NCBI GenBank assembly: GCA_023425455.1
Contig: JAFACP010000469.1
Location: 1 to 5,490 of the forward strand
Reading direction: 5' to 3'
DNA from: Pseudomonadota bacterium
GTDB taxonomy: Bacteria > Pseudomonadota > Gammaproteobacteria > Enterobacterales > Enterobacteriaceae
DNA: 5,490 nt
Positions 1 through 5,490 of the stretch are shown here, piece after piece; within the stretch, counting starts at the first letter, position 1, and the number at the start of each line of letters is the position of its first letter. The translations under genes and the position numbers were made by a program. Under the pieces are notes generated by a model, which was given only the letters and a program-made list of their open reading frames with translations, did no database searches and was not told the origin of the DNA.

Positions 1-107
1 ACCATATTCGCACCCATGAGCAGACCACTGCCGCAGAGCGTCAGACCACCTTTAACGATATGATCAAAATCGCGCTGGAATCCGTTCTGCTGGGCGACAA
101 AGAGTAA
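1..107 (+). CDS. deoD: Purine nucleoside phosphorylase DeoD, C-terminal end (partial)
   Basis: This is the 3' end of a gene cut by the left window edge. Reading from base 3, 34 codons run to a TAA at 105-107, beginning [14 protein letters not shown] and ending [10 protein letters not shown] recognise this as the C-terminus of enterobacterial DeoD. The enzyme is a cytoplasmic hexamer that phosphorolyses purine (deoxy)ribonucleosides to free base and (deoxy)ribose-1-phosphate. In relatives it is the last gene of the deoCABD nucleoside-salvage operon, under DeoR and CytR control, so the operon promoters should lie outside this window to the left. The piece contains the end of the C-terminal helix and no catalytic residues, so activity cannot be judged. 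A hairpin and a terminator follow immediately, as expected for the last gene of an operon. Confidence 0.93.
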
Positions 108-115
108 ATTGTTTG

Positions 116-135
116 CTGCCGGGTCAAGCCGGCAG
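116..135 (+). other. Short hairpin just after deoD
   Basis: A perfect 7-bp inverted repeat, CTGCCGG at 116-122 and CCGGCAG at 129-135, encloses a 6-base loop. It begins 8 bases after the deoD stop codon and has no T-run, so it is not a terminator by itself. It could stabilise the 3' end of the deo transcript or slow polymerase ahead of the stronger terminator at 145-179. The pairing is directly visible; the role is inferred. Confidence 0.5.
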
Positions 136-144
136 TCAGGTGCT

Positions 145-179
145 AAAGGCCCGCCAGGCGTAATGTCGGCGGGCTTTTT
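145..179. terminator. Intrinsic terminator between convergent deoD and lplA
   Basis: The stem is GCCCGCC (149-155) paired with GGCGGGC (168-174), with a 12-base loop. On the plus strand it is followed at once by TTTTT (175-179), a classic rho-independent terminator for the deoD operon. Three A residues and a G just left of the stem (145-148) can pair with the T-run, so read leftward the same hairpin is followed by CTTT. It may therefore also stop lplA transcripts, though more weakly. The lplA stop codon lies only 3 bases to the right of the T-run. Confidence 0.85.
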
Positions 180-181
180 GC

Positions 182-1198
182 TTAACGCACCGCCCCGGCG
201 ATCCAGGTGGACAGTTCGCGCAGCACCTCTTCCTGCTCAGGAAATGCCACCCGTAACGCTTCACACTCCTGCTGTAAGGCATCGGCCCGGTACAGACAGC
301 CCTGTAAACGTGCCGCCAGCGCCTCTAACGGTGCCGGGTTCAGGCTGTCGGTAAAGATTTTCGCGCCGCTAATACGGCCTTTTTCCACATCGAAATGCAG
401 CTCCACACCACCCCAGCTAAAGCGCTCATCCAGCAGGTGAGAAAAAGCAGGCGCCTGGCCGAAGTTCCACTCCCAGCTGCTTTGTCGGGCAAACGTTTCG
501 GCAAAGTTTGGCAAATCCGGCGTCTTATCCGGTGAGATGACTTCCGCTTCCACGCGCTCGCCGTAATGGGCAAAGAACCTCTCGCTGATAGCCTCGCAGA
601 TCTGCTGGTGGGTAATGCCCGGCAGCAGCTCCACCAGATTCGTCACACGGCCGCGCACCGAGGTGATTCCTTTGGCCTGCAGTTTTTTCTTATCAGGGTT
701 GAGGTAGTTTGCCAGACGGCTCAGATCGGCATTGAGCAGCAGGGTGCCGTGGTGGAATCCGCGATCAATGGTTTCGCGGTAAGCGGAACCGGACACCTTC
801 CGATCCCCTTCGGGGGTTTTAACCACCAGGTCGTTGCGCCCGGAGGCTTCAGCCGTCACGCCAAGAGAATTCAGGGCGTTAAGCACTATTGCGGTGGAGA
901 TCGTTTTGTCGTATTCCGGTTTTCCGGCCATAAAGGTAAAGCAGGTATTGCCCAGATCGTGGAACACCGCGCCACCGCCGCTGCTCCGGCGCGCAAGGCG
1001 GACGTTGTCCTCCTCCATCCGCCGGGTATTGCACTCTTTCCACGGGTTTTGCGCCCGGCCAATCACCACGGTGTCGGCGTTACGCCAGAGAAAAAGGACG
1101 CGCTGGGTGGCGGGCATCTGGCGAAAAATGCACTCTTCCACCGCAAGATTAAACCAGGGATCATACGAGTCAGAGATAAGCAGGCATAATGTCGTCAT
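182..1198 (-). CDS. lplA: Lipoate-protein ligase A
   Basis: LplA activates free lipoate (or octanoate) with ATP to lipoyl-AMP. It then transfers the lipoyl group to a lysine on the lipoyl domains of pyruvate and 2-oxoglutarate dehydrogenases and of glycine cleavage H protein. It acts in the cytoplasm and scavenges exogenous lipoate. The product from the start chosen here is 338 residues, the length I know for the E. coli enzyme. Visible motifs are the [12 protein letters not shown] adenylate/lipoate-binding loop at about 70-81 and the catalytic-type lysine in GDRKVSG (K134, counting Met). Next comes the HHGTLLLN strand near 149-156, then a C-terminal accessory domain from about 250, ending AGAVR. 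An in-frame ATG at 1222 would add eight residues (MIRKRNSA). I prefer the ATG at 1196-1198 because it has an AAGGA 8 bases upstream and opens with [15 protein letters not shown], matching the E. coli N-terminus. It lies 39 bases downstream of ytjB on the same strand and is probably co-transcribed. The stop is TAA. No lesions are seen. Confidence 0.97.
   Translation of the reverse strand: MTTLCLLISDSYDPWFNLAVEECIFRQMPATQRVLFLWRNADTVVIGRAQNPWKECNTRRMEEDNVRLARRSSGGGAVFHDLGNTCFTFMAGKPEYDKTISTAIVLNALNSLGVTAEASGRNDLVVKTPEGDRKVSGSAYRETIDRGFHHGTLLLNADLSRLANYLNPDKKKLQAKGITSVRGRVTNLVELLPGITHQQICEAISERFFAHYGERVEAEVISPDKTPDLPNFAETFARQSSWEWNFGQAPAFSHLLDERFSWGGVELHFDVEKGRISGAKIFTDSLNPAPLEALAARLQGCLYRADALQQECEALRVAFPEQEEVLRELSTWIAGAVR
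604..611 (+). other. Chi octamer
   Basis: GCTGGTGG matches the enterobacterial Chi sequence recognised by RecBCD during double-strand break repair. It lies inside lplA. The match is exact, but single copies inside coding sequence can be chance or codon-driven. Confidence 0.55.
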
Positions 1199-1206
1199 GG
1201 CAGAGT

Positions 1207-1211
1207 TCCTT
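1207..1211 (-). promoter_or_regulatory. Ribosome binding site that decides the lplA start
   Basis: Read on the minus strand, AAGGA at 1211-1207 lies 8 bases upstream of the ATG at 1198-1196. It falls inside the possible 8-residue extension from the ATG at 1222, which itself has no good Shine-Dalgarno match. This favours the 338-residue product. Confidence 0.7.
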
Positions 1212-1237
1212 TTCCGAATCATACGCCTACTGTATCA

Positions 1238-1882
1238 CTAATCTTTCTTCTCGCTCTCTTCCTCTTCGGGGATCGATTTACTGGCGGTGAGCAGGAACGG
1301 CGACTGCTGCCAGCGGGTGCGCTTGCCCTGCAGCAGGGTGCGGGCCAGCACCACGCCAATGGCCAGCGAGAGCAGCAGCATCAGGCGCAGAATATTGGTG
1401 GTGTTATCGACCTGTTTGGCTTCCGTCGGCAGGGTGTGGGTGTCGAGGGTCAGGCGCAGATAGCCCAGTGGGCCATTTTTGCCCTGAATGGGTTCGACGA
1501 GCTGCTGGTTAAAGTAGCCCCCGGCTTTTTTCCCGTCCAGCGCCAGCCTGTCGCGCACGTCGACGTGCTCACCGGCACGAGCGATCAAATCGCCCTGCTC
1601 ATCGTAGACCCCGGCATCCAGAATACGGCTGTTCTCCGTTAACTGACGTAATACCTGGCCTATCCGCTTATCATCCGGCGTTTCGGTGCGCATGTAAGTC
1701 GCGACGTTGAGCGTCACCTGACGTGCCAGCGTGCGGGCCAGCTCTTCGAACTGGGGATTGCGTTGCCGTTGATGATTCTGGCTAAACCATGACGCCCCCT
1801 GCATCAACGCCACCAGAAGTGCGAGACAGATAAGGACGATCACCGCTCGATGAAGCCGGAATTTCAGTTTTGCGCGAGCCAT
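1238..1882 (-). CDS. ytjB: AhpA/YtjB (Smp) family membrane protein, role unclear
   Basis: The 214-residue product matches the length of E. coli YtjB, formerly Smp. A basic N-terminus (residues 1-12) leads to a hydrophobic segment at about 13-30, followed by an extracytoplasmic region at about 31-162. A second hydrophobic segment spans about 163-182. The cytoplasmic tail starts with basic residues (GKRTRW) and ends very acidic and charged (PEEEESEKKD). Both ends are thus predicted to be cytoplasmic. The family is named for relatives reported to affect haemolysin expression when overproduced; its native function is not established as far as I know. The periplasmic part contains LDAGVYDEQGDLIARAG and, later, GPLGYLRLTLD. 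This pattern resembles PAS/Cache-type extracytoplasmic sensor domains, but no kinase, HAMP or cyclase module follows. The start ATG at 1880-1882 has GCAGGTGG just upstream. The stop is TAG. It is the first gene of a likely ytjB-lplA unit and is divergent from serB. Confidence 0.92.
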   Translation of the reverse strand: MARAKLKFRLHRAVIVLICLALLVALMQGASWFSQNHQRQRNPQFEELARTLARQVTLNVATYMRTETPDDKRIGQVLRQLTENSRILDAGVYDEQGDLIARAGEHVDVRDRLALDGKKAGGYFNQQLVEPIQGKNGPLGYLRLTLDTHTLPTEAKQVDNTTNILRLMLLLSLAIGVVLARTLLQGKRTRWQQSPFLLTASKSIPEEEESEKKD

Positions 1883-1997
1883 ATTCCACCTGCTGAAAAT
1901 TTACGGCTTAATGTTGCCAGAAGTGATGGTTACAGGGTAGCCTCATGCGTTATTTTCCCTGGAACCTTCCGGCGCGAACGAACTGACAGGAGCTTCA
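1883..1997. promoter_or_regulatory. Divergent ytjB / serB promoter region
   Basis: These 115 bases separate two divergent start codons and must hold the promoters for ytjB-lplA (leftward) and serB-radA-nadR (rightward), unless either is driven from within a neighbour. No textbook sigma-70 promoter stands out. The best rightward guess is TTGCCA (1914-1919) with TAGCCT (1938-1943) at 18-base spacing, where the -10 is poor. TATTTT (1951-1956) is an alternative -10 without a convincing -35. Leftward, TAAATT (1903-1898 on the minus strand) is a plausible -10, again with no clear -35. A short dyad lies at 1928-1942. The serB Shine-Dalgarno AGGAG is at 1988-1992, five bases before its ATG. The presence of promoters is inferred from gene arrangement; the exact boxes are guesses. 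Confidence 0.5.
1928..1942. repeat. Imperfect dyad in the divergent promoter region
   Basis: GGTTAC (1928-1933) and GTAGCC (1937-1942) are inverted repeats around a 3-base centre, with one T/G position that pairs only as a wobble in RNA. TGA (1924-1926) and TCA (1943-1945) extend the symmetry after a one-base offset. It overlaps the candidate serB -10, so it could be an operator half-site pair or simply chance. I recognise no regulator consensus. Confidence 0.3.
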
Positions 1998-2966
1998 ATG
2001 CCGAACATTACCTGGTGCGATTTGCCTACAGATGTCTCTTTATGGCCAGGATTGCCGCTCTCTTTAAGTGGTGATGAGGTGATGCCGCTGGATTACCACG
2101 CTGGCCGTAGCGGCTGGCTGCTGTACGGACGCGGGCTGGATAAACAACGTCTCACCCAGTATCAAACGAAGCTCGGGGCGGCAATGGTGATAGTTGCGGC
2201 CTGGTGCGTGGAAGACTATCAGGTCATCCGTCTGGCCGGCTCCCTGACGCCGCGCGCGACGCGTCTGGCGCATGACGCCGGTATGGACGTGGCGCCGCTG
2301 GGGAAAATCCCCCATCTGAAAACGCCGGGACTGCTGGTGATGGATATGGACTCGACCGCCATCCAGATCGAATGCATCGATGAGATTGCCAAACTGGCGG
2401 GAACCGGTGAGATGGTGTCGGAAGTCACCGAGCGCGCCATGCGGGGTGAACTGGACTTTACCGCCAGCCTGAAACAGCGTGTGGCGACCCTGAAAGGGGC
2501 AGATGCCAGTATCCTGCGTCAGGTGCGTGATGAACTGCCGCTGATGCCAGGTCTGACTCAACTGGTGCTCAAGCTGGAAACGCTGGGCTGGAAAGTGGCG
2601 ATCGCCTCCGGTGGGTTCACCTTCTTCGCAGACTATCTGCGCGATAAGCTGCGCCTGACCGCCGTGGTGGCGAACGAACTGGAGATCGTGGACGGCAAAC
2701 TGACCGGCCATGTGCTCGCCGATATTGTGGACGCGCAGTATAAAGCCGCGACCCTGAGCCGACTGGCGGATGAGTACGACATCCCCGCAGCGCAGACGGT
2801 CGCCATCGGCGATGGCGCGAACGATCTGCCAATGATCAAAGCGGCAGGGCTGGGAATCGCTTACCATGCCAAACCGAAAGTGAATGAAAAGACGGAAGTC
2901 ACAATCCGTCATGCCGACCTGATGGGGGTGTTCTGCATTCTCTCCGGCAGTATGAATCAGAAATAA
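1998..2966 (+). CDS. serB: Phosphoserine phosphatase
   Basis: SerB hydrolyses O-phospho-L-serine to L-serine and phosphate, the last step of serine synthesis from 3-phosphoglycerate. It is a cytoplasmic, Mg-dependent HAD-superfamily enzyme. The 322-residue product equals the E. coli length. Residues 1 to about 105 form the N-terminal region typical of enterobacterial SerB, followed by the HAD core. Motif I is DMDST at 116-120 (nucleophile D116, acid D118) and the CIDEIAKLAG cap helix follows near 126-135. Motif II is the serine of ASGGF (S204), motif III is the lysine in AQYKA (K249), and motif IV is GDGANDLPM at 271-279 (D272, D276 for Mg). All are intact. The ATG at 1998 has AGGAG five bases upstream, and MPNITWCDLP matches the known N-terminus. 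The TAA stop is 11 bases before the radA start, so coupled expression with radA is likely. A 312-residue reading frame on the opposite strand (2064-3002) is a shadow. Confidence 0.98.
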   Translation: MPNITWCDLPTDVSLWPGLPLSLSGDEVMPLDYHAGRSGWLLYGRGLDKQRLTQYQTKLGAAMVIVAAWCVEDYQVIRLAGSLTPRATRLAHDAGMDVAPLGKIPHLKTPGLLVMDMDSTAIQIECIDEIAKLAGTGEMVSEVTERAMRGELDFTASLKQRVATLKGADASILRQVRDELPLMPGLTQLVLKLETLGWKVAIASGGFTFFADYLRDKLRLTAVVANELEIVDGKLTGHVLADIVDAQYKAATLSRLADEYDIPAAQTVAIGDGANDLPMIKAAGLGIAYHAKPKVNEKTEVTIRHADLMGVFCILSGSMNQK

Positions 2967-2977
2967 CGAGGTAACAC

Positions 2978-4363
2978 GTGGCGAAAGCTCCAAAACGCGC
3001 ATTTGTCTGTAATGAATGTGGTGCGGATTACCCGCGCTGGCAGGGGCAATGCAGCGCCTGCCATGCTTGGAACACCATCACCGAAGTGCGCGGTGTGGCA
3101 GCTTCCCCGAGCGTGGCCCGCAATGAACGCCTGAGCGGATATGCCGGTAACGCAGGCGTGTCGAAGGTGCAAAAACTCTCGGACATCAGCCTCGAAGCAC
3201 TGCCGCGTTTCTCTACCGGGTTTAAAGAGTTCGATCGCGTGCTTGGCGGCGGCGTGGTGCCGGGGAGCGCGATTTTGATCGGCGGTAATCCTGGCGCCGG
3301 TAAATCAACCTTGCTGCTGCAAACCCTGTGCAAACTCGCTGAACAGATGAAAACCCTGTACGTCACGGGGGAAGAGTCCTTACAGCAGGTGGCGATGCGC
3401 GCACACCGGCTGGGCCTGCCGACCGGCAATCTGAATATGCTGTCGGAAACCAGCATTGAGCAAATCTGCATGATTGCGGAAGAAGAGCAGCCGAAGCTGA
3501 TGGTCATCGACTCCATCCAGGTGATGCACATGGCGGATATTCAGTCGTCACCGGGCAGCGTGGCGCAGGTGCGCGAGACCGCAGCCTATCTGACGCGCTT
3601 TGCCAAAACGCGTGGTGTGGCGATTGTGATGGTGGGCCACGTGACCAAAGACGGCTCGCTGGCCGGGCCGAAAGTGCTTGAGCACTGTATCGACTGTTCG
3701 GTGATGCTCGACGGCGATGCCGATTCCCGCTTCCGCACCCTGCGCAGCCACAAAAACCGCTTTGGCGCGGTTAATGAACTGGGGGTGTTTGCCATGACCG
3801 AGCAGGGGCTGCGCGAGGTGAACAACCCTTCCGCGATCTTCCTCAGCCGTGGTGATGAGGTGACATCCGGCAGTTCGGTGATGGTGCTCTGGGAAGGGAC
3901 GCGGCCGCTGCTGGTCGAGATCCAGGCGCTGGTGGACCACTCCATGATGGGCAACCCGCGCCGCGTGGCGGTCGGCCTGGAGCAAAACCGGCTGGCGATC
4001 CTGCTGGCGGTATTACACCGCCACGGCGGCCTGCAGATGGCGGATCAGGACGTGTTCGTTAACGTAGTCGGCGGGGTGAAAGTATCCGAAACCAGCGCTG
4101 ACCTGGCGCTGCTGCTGGCAATGGTCTCCAGCCTGCGCGACAGACCGCTGCCGCAGGATCTGGTGGTCTTTGGCGAAGTGGGGCTGGCCGGTGAGATCCG
4201 CCCGGTGCCCAGCGGGCAGGAGCGTATTTCGGAAGCGGCGAAGCACGGCTTCCGCCGTGCGATTGTGCCGGCAGCGAATGTGCCGAAAAAAATCCCCGAA
4301 GGTATGCAGGTCTTTGGCGTCAAGAAACTCGCCGATGCGTTAAATGTCTTTGACGACTTATAA
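2978..4363 (+). CDS. radA: DNA repair protein RadA (Sms), branch-migration ATPase
   Basis: RadA is a RecA-related, DnaB-like hexameric ATPase that promotes branch migration and processing of recombination intermediates alongside RecA. It acts in the cytoplasm on DNA. The product has 461 residues; E. coli RadA, as I remember it, has 460. In order it shows a four-cysteine zinc finger (C11, C14, C25, C28) and Walker A GGNPGAGKS at 102-110 (K109). Walker B follows as KLMVIDS ending near D178, then the RadA signature KNRFG at 259-263. A Lon-protease-like C-terminal domain from about 285 includes ETSADLALLLA (S373) and PSGQERISEAAKHG. Lon-type peptidase activity is not expected in this family. The start is GTG at 2978-2980, chosen because GAGG lies five bases upstream and MAKAPKRAFVCNECG is the known N-terminus. 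The one-residue length difference seems to sit in the linker after the zinc finger (EVRGVAASPS). It follows serB by 11 bases and precedes nadR by 37. Confidence 0.98.
   Translation: MAKAPKRAFVCNECGADYPRWQGQCSACHAWNTITEVRGVAASPSVARNERLSGYAGNAGVSKVQKLSDISLEALPRFSTGFKEFDRVLGGGVVPGSAILIGGNPGAGKSTLLLQTLCKLAEQMKTLYVTGEESLQQVAMRAHRLGLPTGNLNMLSETSIEQICMIAEEEQPKLMVIDSIQVMHMADIQSSPGSVAQVRETAAYLTRFAKTRGVAIVMVGHVTKDGSLAGPKVLEHCIDCSVMLDGDADSRFRTLRSHKNRFGAVNELGVFAMTEQGLREVNNPSAIFLSRGDEVTSGSSVMVLWEGTRPLLVEIQALVDHSMMGNPRRVAVGLEQNRLAILLAVLHRHGGLQMADQDVFVNVVGGVKVSETSADLALLLAMVSSLRDRPLPQDLVVFGEVGLAGEIRPVPSGQERISEAAKHGFRRAIVPAANVPKKIPEGMQVFGVKKLADALNVFDDL
3891..3898 (+). other. KOPS-like FtsK orienting site
   Basis: GGGAAGGG fits GGGNAGGG, the polar motif that directs FtsK translocase towards dif. 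It lies within radA. Its plus-strand orientation would imply that the origin is to the left of the window and the terminus to the right. That agrees with the position of this gene block on the E. coli map. One degenerate 8-mer is weak evidence alone. Confidence 0.4.
3928..3935 (+). other. Chi octamer
   Basis: An exact GCTGGTGG lies within radA, only 29 bases after the KOPS-like motif and in the same orientation, as expected for leading-strand-enriched motifs. Confidence 0.55.
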
Positions 4364-4383
4364 TTACAGATATTCGATTTTGC

Positions 4384-4389
4384 AGGAGG
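4384..4389 (+). promoter_or_regulatory. Strong Shine-Dalgarno of nadR with long spacing
   Basis: AGGAGG at 4384-4389 is a near-perfect anti-16S match, 11 bases before the ATG at 4401, longer than the usual 5-9. An in-frame TAA at 4395-4397 rules out any start further upstream between the Shine-Dalgarno and the ATG, so the ATG at 4401 is the only sensible choice. The long spacing may reduce initiation, which would suit a low-abundance regulator. Confidence 0.7.
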
Positions 4390-4400
4390 CACCGTAATTT

Positions 4401-5490
4401 ATGTCATCATTTGACTATCTCAAGACCGCCATTCGCCAGAAAGGCTGCACACTACAGCAGGTAGCGGATGCCAGCGGCATGACCAAGGGCTATCTGAGCC
4501 AGCTGCTGAACGCCAAAATCAAAAGTCCCAGCGCGCAAAAGCTGGAAGCGTTGCACCGTTTTCTGGGGCTGGAATTCCCGCGTATGCAAAAAAACATCGG
4601 CGTAGTGTTTGGCAAGTTTTATCCCCTGCATACCGGGCACATCTATCTGATCCAGCGCGCCTGCAGCCAGGTGGATGAGCTGCATATCATTATGGGCTAT
4701 GACGAAAAGCGCGATCGCGAGCTGTTTGAAGACAGCGCGATGTCGCAGCAGCCGACGGTGCCGGACCGCCTGCGCTGGCTGCTCCAGACCTTTAAGTATC
4801 AGAAAAACATCCGTATTCATGCTTTTAATGAAGAGGGGATGGAGCCGTATCCGCACGGCTGGGACGTCTGGAGCAACGGCGTCAAAGCGTTTATGGAAGA
4901 GAAGGGCATTGCCCCTAACTGGATCTACACCTCTGAAGAGTCTGATGCGCCGCAGTTCCGCGAACATCTGGGCACCGAAACGGTGCTGATCGATCCTAAA
5001 CGGACCTTTATGAACATCAGCGGCGCGCAGATCCGTGAAAACCCGTTCCGCTACTGGGATTACGTTCCTACCGAGGTAAAACCGTTCTTTGTGCGTACGG
5101 TTGCGATCCTCGGCGGTGAGTCGAGCGGCAAATCGACGCTGGTGAATAAGCTGGCGAATATCTTCAACACCACCAGCGCCTGGGAGTACGGGCGCGATTA
5201 TGTCTTTTCGCATCTTGGCGGTGACGAGATGGCCCTGCAGTACTCCGATTACGACAAGATCGCGCTGGGGCATGCCCAGTACATCGATTTTGCGGTGAAG
5301 TACGCCAATAAGGTGGCCTTTATTGATACCGACTTCGTCACCACCCAGGCGTTCTGCAAAAAATACGAGGGGCGCGAGCACCCGTTCGTTCAGGCGCTGA
5401 TTGACGAGTACCGTTTTGACCTGGTGATCCTGCTGGAAAACAACACTCCGTGGGTGGCGGACGGCATGCGCAGTCTCGGCAGTTCTGTGG
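4401..5490 (+). CDS. nadR: NadR: NAD repressor / NMN adenylyltransferase / ribosylnicotinamide kinase (3' end missing)
   Basis: The frame is open from the ATG at 4401 to the window edge, giving 363 codons. E. coli NadR has about 410 residues, so roughly the last 47 are missing. Three modules are visible. A Cro/cI-type helix-turn-helix lies at about 5-58 (core QQVADASGMTKGYLSQLLN), which binds NAD-biosynthesis operators. A nucleotidyltransferase domain at about 65-225 carries GKFYPLHTGH at 71-80 and ISGAQIR at 206-212. A P-loop ribosylnicotinamide kinase domain from about 230 has GGESSGKST at 238-246 and an acidic FIDTD at 307-311. From known family behaviour, NadR represses nadA, nadB and pncB when NAD is plentiful. 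Its kinase and weak adenylyltransferase activities salvage nicotinamide riboside, and it works with the PnuC transporter. I see no NadR-type operator immediately upstream. It probably shares the serB-radA transcript. A 309-residue antisense reading frame at 4452-5381 is a shadow. Confidence 0.97.
   Translation, partial: MSSFDYLKTAIRQKGCTLQQVADASGMTKGYLSQLLNAKIKSPSAQKLEALHRFLGLEFPRMQKNIGVVFGKFYPLHTGHIYLIQRACSQVDELHIIMGYDEKRDRELFEDSAMSQQPTVPDRLRWLLQTFKYQKNIRIHAFNEEGMEPYPHGWDVWSNGVKAFMEEKGIAPNWIYTSEESDAPQFREHLGTETVLIDPKRTFMNISGAQIRENPFRYWDYVPTEVKPFFVRTVAILGGESSGKSTLVNKLANIFNTTSAWEYGRDYVFSHLGGDEMALQYSDYDKIALGHAQYIDFAVKYANKVAFIDTDFVTTQAFCKKYEGREHPFVQALIDEYRFDLVILLENNTPWVADGMRSLGSSV
5170..5177 (-). 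other. Chi octamer, opposite orientation
   Basis: CCACCAGC on the plus strand is GCTGGTGG on the minus strand, within nadR. Its orientation opposes the other two Chi sites in the window, so it would act on RecBCD entering from the left-hand side. Confidence 0.5.

Noticed and set aside
109..354. Small plus-strand frame beginning two bases after the deoD stop
   Set aside because: It needs a TTG start, has no ribosome binding site, and runs straight through the terminator hairpin and into the lplA 3' end in antisense.
517..532. REP-like sequence CCGGCGTCTTATCCGG
   Set aside because: It resembles half of an enterobacterial REP element, but it lies inside lplA and encodes the conserved SPDKTPDL stretch. 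REP elements are extragenic, so the likeness is probably chance.
566..1189. Open frame (207 codons) on the plus strand across lplA
   Set aside because: It is antisense to intact LplA motifs, with no Shine-Dalgarno of note and no recognisable domain.
2064..3002. Open frame (312 codons) on the minus strand opposite serB
   Set aside because: It lies antisense to an intact SerB and runs into the start of radA. Its translation is rich in His, Gln and Arg, typical of reading a GC-rich gene backwards.
3548..3985. Minus-strand frames opposite radA (also at 3028-3531 and 3586-3954)
   Set aside because: Several overlapping shadows lie under a fully conserved RadA. None has a start region or domain of its own.
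4452..5381. Long open frame (309 codons) on the minus strand opposite nadR
   Set aside because: The plus strand encodes unmistakable NadR with all three domains over the same span. The minus frame shows no recognisable domain and is a codon-bias shadow. The real gene is easy to miss because its stop codon lies beyond the window.
1..5490. Search for a novel system: CRISPR repeats, insertion-sequence ends, att sites, tRNA genes, toxin-antitoxin or phage genes
   Set aside because: No direct-repeat arrays, transposase-like frames, tRNA-like cloverleafs or compositional breaks were seen. Every stretch over about 120 bases is a conserved housekeeping gene, so I do not claim an undescribed system.

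Overview
This window is ordinary core chromosome from a member of the Enterobacteriaceae. The protein sequences are close to those of E. coli and Salmonella, with scattered conservative substitutions, and the gene order is the familiar deoD | lplA - ytjB(smp) | serB - radA - nadR block. The differences from E. coli as I remember it point to a related genus such as Enterobacter, Leclercia, Lelliottia or Klebsiella rather than E. coli itself. The sequence alone does not let me choose among them.

Layout from left to right. Positions 1-107 hold the last 34 codons of deoD (purine nucleoside phosphorylase), read rightward. Positions 108-181 carry two hairpins, the second a strong intrinsic terminator with a T-run, between the convergent deoD and lplA genes. 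On the minus strand, ytjB (1238-1882) and lplA (182-1198) lie 39 bases apart and probably form a two-gene unit. Positions 1883-1997 are a divergent promoter region. On the plus strand, serB (1998-2966), radA (2978-4363, GTG start) and nadR (4401 to the window edge, incomplete) run in series with gaps of 11 and 37 bases, consistent with one transcription unit.

The genes do not form one pathway. deoD is nucleoside salvage, lplA is lipoate scavenging, ytjB is a bitopic membrane protein of unclear role, serB makes serine, radA processes recombination intermediates, and nadR senses and salvages NAD precursors. Their shared arrangement is conserved housekeeping synteny. I found no mobile element, CRISPR array, tRNA, rRNA or phage sequence, and no new defence or biosynthetic system. 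All complete genes are full length with their key motifs intact. The best candidates for a second look are the sensor-like periplasmic domain of YtjB, a small dyad in the divergent promoter region, and a few chromosome-maintenance motifs (three Chi octamers and one KOPS).
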